Shown here: piece by piece, positions 62,416 through 64,000 of the stretch
How the letters are laid out: every line of letters starts with the position of its first letter
Numbering within the stretch: the first letter of the stretch is position 1
DNA from: Sulfitobacter mediterraneus
Lineage (GTDB): Bacteria; Pseudomonadota; Alphaproteobacteria; Rhodobacterales; Rhodobacteraceae
Assembly: GCF_003054325.1 (NCBI RefSeq)
Contig: NZ_QBKU01000003.1
Location: 186,001 to 250,000 of the forward strand
Direction of reading: 5' to 3'
DNA: 64,000 nt
The notes under the pieces: model-generated
What the model was told of the DNA's origin: nothing
Seen by the model: the letters and a program-made list of their open reading frames with translations, nothing else
Database searches by the model: none
Made by a program: the position numbers and the translations under genes

Positions 62416-63951
62416 ATGCAACAGTTATTGAAATCCACCACCACCCTTGGCCTGTGTCTGGCGATGGCCTTGCCGGCCCCTGCAATGGCCCAATCTGCGG
62501 GTGACTTGCCACAATGTGACGTTGACGGGTTGCTGGAGTTTCCTTGCCAGATCGACGGCAACCGGATTGGCGACACTTATGATGCGGGGCGGGTTCTGGG
62601 ATTGGACCGCACAGCGCTTGAAACCTTGATCGCAAGGCAGACCGCGCGGGCAGAGGCCGCGGCCGTCGAGGCGCAGATTGCGGCAGATGCTCAGACAGAA
62701 CTGGAGGCAGAAGCGGCAGCCGAGGCTGCGGCGGAAGTCGAAGCTGCGGCAAATGCGCAAGCGGAGGCAGAAGCAGCAGCGGCAAACGCGCAAGCCGAAG
62801 CTGACGCCGAAGCGGCAGCGCTAGCCGAAGCCCGAGCGGCAGAGAAACAGGCCGCCAAAGAGGTCCGCCGCGAAGAACGCCGCGCACAGCGCCGGGCGGA
62901 GCGGGAGGCCGAGCGTGCAGCCGCCCGCGCTGCGGCAGAAGCTGCTGCTGAGGGCAATGCCGAGGCAGAGGTGACCACGCAAGAAGTTCAACAGGACGAG
63001 GTCCGCTCATCAGACGAGGAATTTGACACCGCCGTGACCGGCAGCGATCAGCCTGTAGCCAAAGATGACGGCGGATTGAGTAAATTCGAGAAAGCTCTGC
63101 TGCTTGGACTGGGTGCTGTGGTCGTGGGATCGGTGCTGAAGAACGGTGACAAAGTGGTTAGCCGCTCGGGCGACCGCGTGGTGGTCGAAGATCCCAATGG
63201 CGACCTGCGGGTGCTAAAGGACGATGACGCCTTGATCCGCCGCCCCGGCGATGAGGTCCGCACCGAAACCTTTGACGACGGGTCTACCCGCACAGTGGTG
63301 ACCAAACCGGACAATTCCAGAATCGTGACGATCCGGGGCCGTGATGGCACCGTGTTGCGCCGGATTTCGGTTGATCCTCAGGGCCGCGAATTTGTCTTGG
63401 TTGATGATCTGGTGGAAGAACAAGAAGTGATCGTGAACGAGTTGCCGCAGGTGGTGCAGGACACCAATCAGGTGGGCAAACGCGAAGAGGCGGATCTGCG
63501 GGCCGCGTTGCAGGCGGAAATGCTGGCAGATCAACAGCGCCGGTTTTCACTGCGTCAGGTGCGCGAAATCCCGCAGGTCCGCGCCCTTGCGCCGCAGCTT
63601 GAACTGGACGCAGTGCAATTCGCCACCGGCTCTGCCGCGATCCGCCCCGAACAGGCGCGCAGCCTTGCGCGGATCGGCCGGGCGTTGAGCGATCTGATTG
63701 CCAAAGATCCCCGCACCGTGATCCTTGTGGAAGGGCACACCGATGCGGTTGGCAATGCCACCTATAATCTGGCGCTGTCGGACCGCCGCGCGGAAACCGT
63801 GGCACTGGCCATGACCGAATACTTCGACGTGCCGCCGCAAAACATGATCACCCAAGGCTATGGCGAGTCGGATCTCAAGGTGCGCACTTTGGAAAACGAA
63901 CCCGCCAACCGCCGCGCGGTTGTGCGCAATATTACCGGCTTGTTGCGGTAA
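62416..63951 (+). CDS. OmpA-family exported protein with Ala/Glu coiled coil
   Basis: A 511-residue envelope protein. It has a signal peptide (about 1-25, ending PAMAQSAG), then a Cys-containing short domain (CDVDGLLEFPCQ). A long Ala/Glu/Arg-rich coiled coil (about 75-195) follows. The middle part holds VVVGSVLKNGDKVVSRSGDR and a repeat-rich beta region. The C-terminal OmpA domain, which binds peptidoglycan, covers about 390-511 with VEGHTDAVGNATYNLALSDR. It may tether the outer membrane to the wall. No lipobox is seen. Preceded by a clear start and followed by a terminator. Confidence 0.88.
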   Translation: MQQLLKSTTTLGLCLAMALPAPAMAQSAGDLPQCDVDGLLEFPCQIDGNRIGDTYDAGRVLGLDRTALETLIARQTARAEAAAVEAQIAADAQTELEAEAAAEAAAEVEAAANAQAEAEAAAANAQAEADAEAAALAEARAAEKQAAKEVRREERRAQRRAEREAERAAARAAAEAAAEGNAEAEVTTQEVQQDEVRSSDEEFDTAVTGSDQPVAKDDGGLSKFEKALLLGLGAVVVGSVLKNGDKVVSRSGDRVVVEDPNGDLRVLKDDDALIRRPGDEVRTETFDDGSTRTVVTKPDNSRIVTIRGRDGTVLRRISVDPQGREFVLVDDLVEEQEVIVNELPQVVQDTNQVGKREEADLRAALQAEMLADQQRRFSLRQVREIPQVRALAPQLELDAVQFATGSAAIRPEQARSLARIGRALSDLIAKDPRTVILVEGHTDAVGNATYNLALSDRRAETVALAMTEYFDVPPQNMITQGYGESDLKVRTLENEPANRRAVVRNITGLLR

Positions 63952-63975
63952 GGACTTGGTATTGAAGAGGAGGAG

Positions 63976-64000
63976 AAGCCCCTGCGAAAGCGGGGGCTTT
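63976..64000 (+). terminator. Intrinsic terminator after the OmpA-family gene
   Basis: Stem AAGCCCCTGC / GCGGGGGCTT with a GAAA loop and a T-run cut by the window edge, 24 nt after the stop. Confidence 0.85.

Overview
The window reads as chromosome from a marine Rhodobacterales (roseobacter-type) alphaproteobacterium. Pointers are an RcGTA-type gene transfer agent cluster followed by cysE, an alphaproteobacterial pdhABC operon with a lipoyl domain fused to E1-beta, the alphaproteobacterial LexA box GTTC-N7-GTTC upstream of uvrA, and a form II CO-dehydrogenase-like gene set. Coding density is very high, the sequence is GC-rich, and no gene-free stretch exceeds about 300 bases. I saw no rRNA, tRNA, insertion sequence or CRISPR array.

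Layout. 1-11.7 kb (+): gene transfer agent head and tail genes from portal (g3, cut by the window edge) to the tail-tip megatron (g15), mostly joined by 1-11 nt overlaps, with a hairpin after the capsid gene and one small coupled unknown gene after g15. 12-13 kb: cysE, a bidirectional terminator and an intergenic repeat. 13-18.5 kb (-): pdhA-pdhB-pdhC, an FtsB/DivIC-like gene and pgk. 18.6-20.7 kb (+): tandem cyclophilins (cytosolic and exported) and an exported DUF3179 protein. 20.8-23.2 kb: two VOC proteins, a YafY-type regulator with a palindromic operator, and a methyltransferase. 23.4-26.7 kb (-): bactofilin with LytM/M23 peptidase, then DUF455 protein with a one-cysteine Bcp peroxiredoxin. 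26.8-36 kb (+): AsmA/YhdP-like giant, queA, MFS, DUF924, lpd, MFS. 36-39 kb: uvrA with a LexA box. 39-45 kb (-): valine catabolism (mmsA, isobutyryl-CoA dehydrogenase, HIBYL-CoA hydrolase, mmsB) plus a PrpD-family gene, with a divergent LysR regulator. 46-47 kb: CBS protein and coaD. 47-49.6 kb (-): two GAPDH paralogues that differ at cofactor-determining positions, separated by a 47-residue membrane protein. 49.7-53 kb: DUF808 protein, a small membrane protein, transketolase. 53-54 kb: coiled-coil protein and ZapA. 54-56 kb (-): Popeye/CNB membrane protein, monothiol glutaredoxin, small membrane protein, BolA. 56-62 kb (+): xdhC-like, molybdopterin-binding, coxS, coxL, coxM. 62.4-64 kb: OmpA-family lipoprotein-free exported protein and its terminator.

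How it fits together. Much of the window is central carbon metabolism: pgk, two gap genes, tkt, PDH E1/E2 and, 17 kb away, its E3 (lpd). The clearest new signal is a shared perfect palindrome, ATAGTTTA-N4-TAAACTAT, in front of both pdhA and lpd. It suggests one unidentified regulator coordinates the split PDH complex. A second signal is a pair of 12-bp direct repeats (TGTTAGCGATAA) upstream of the NADP-type gap gene. Everything about regulation is inferred from sequence alone.
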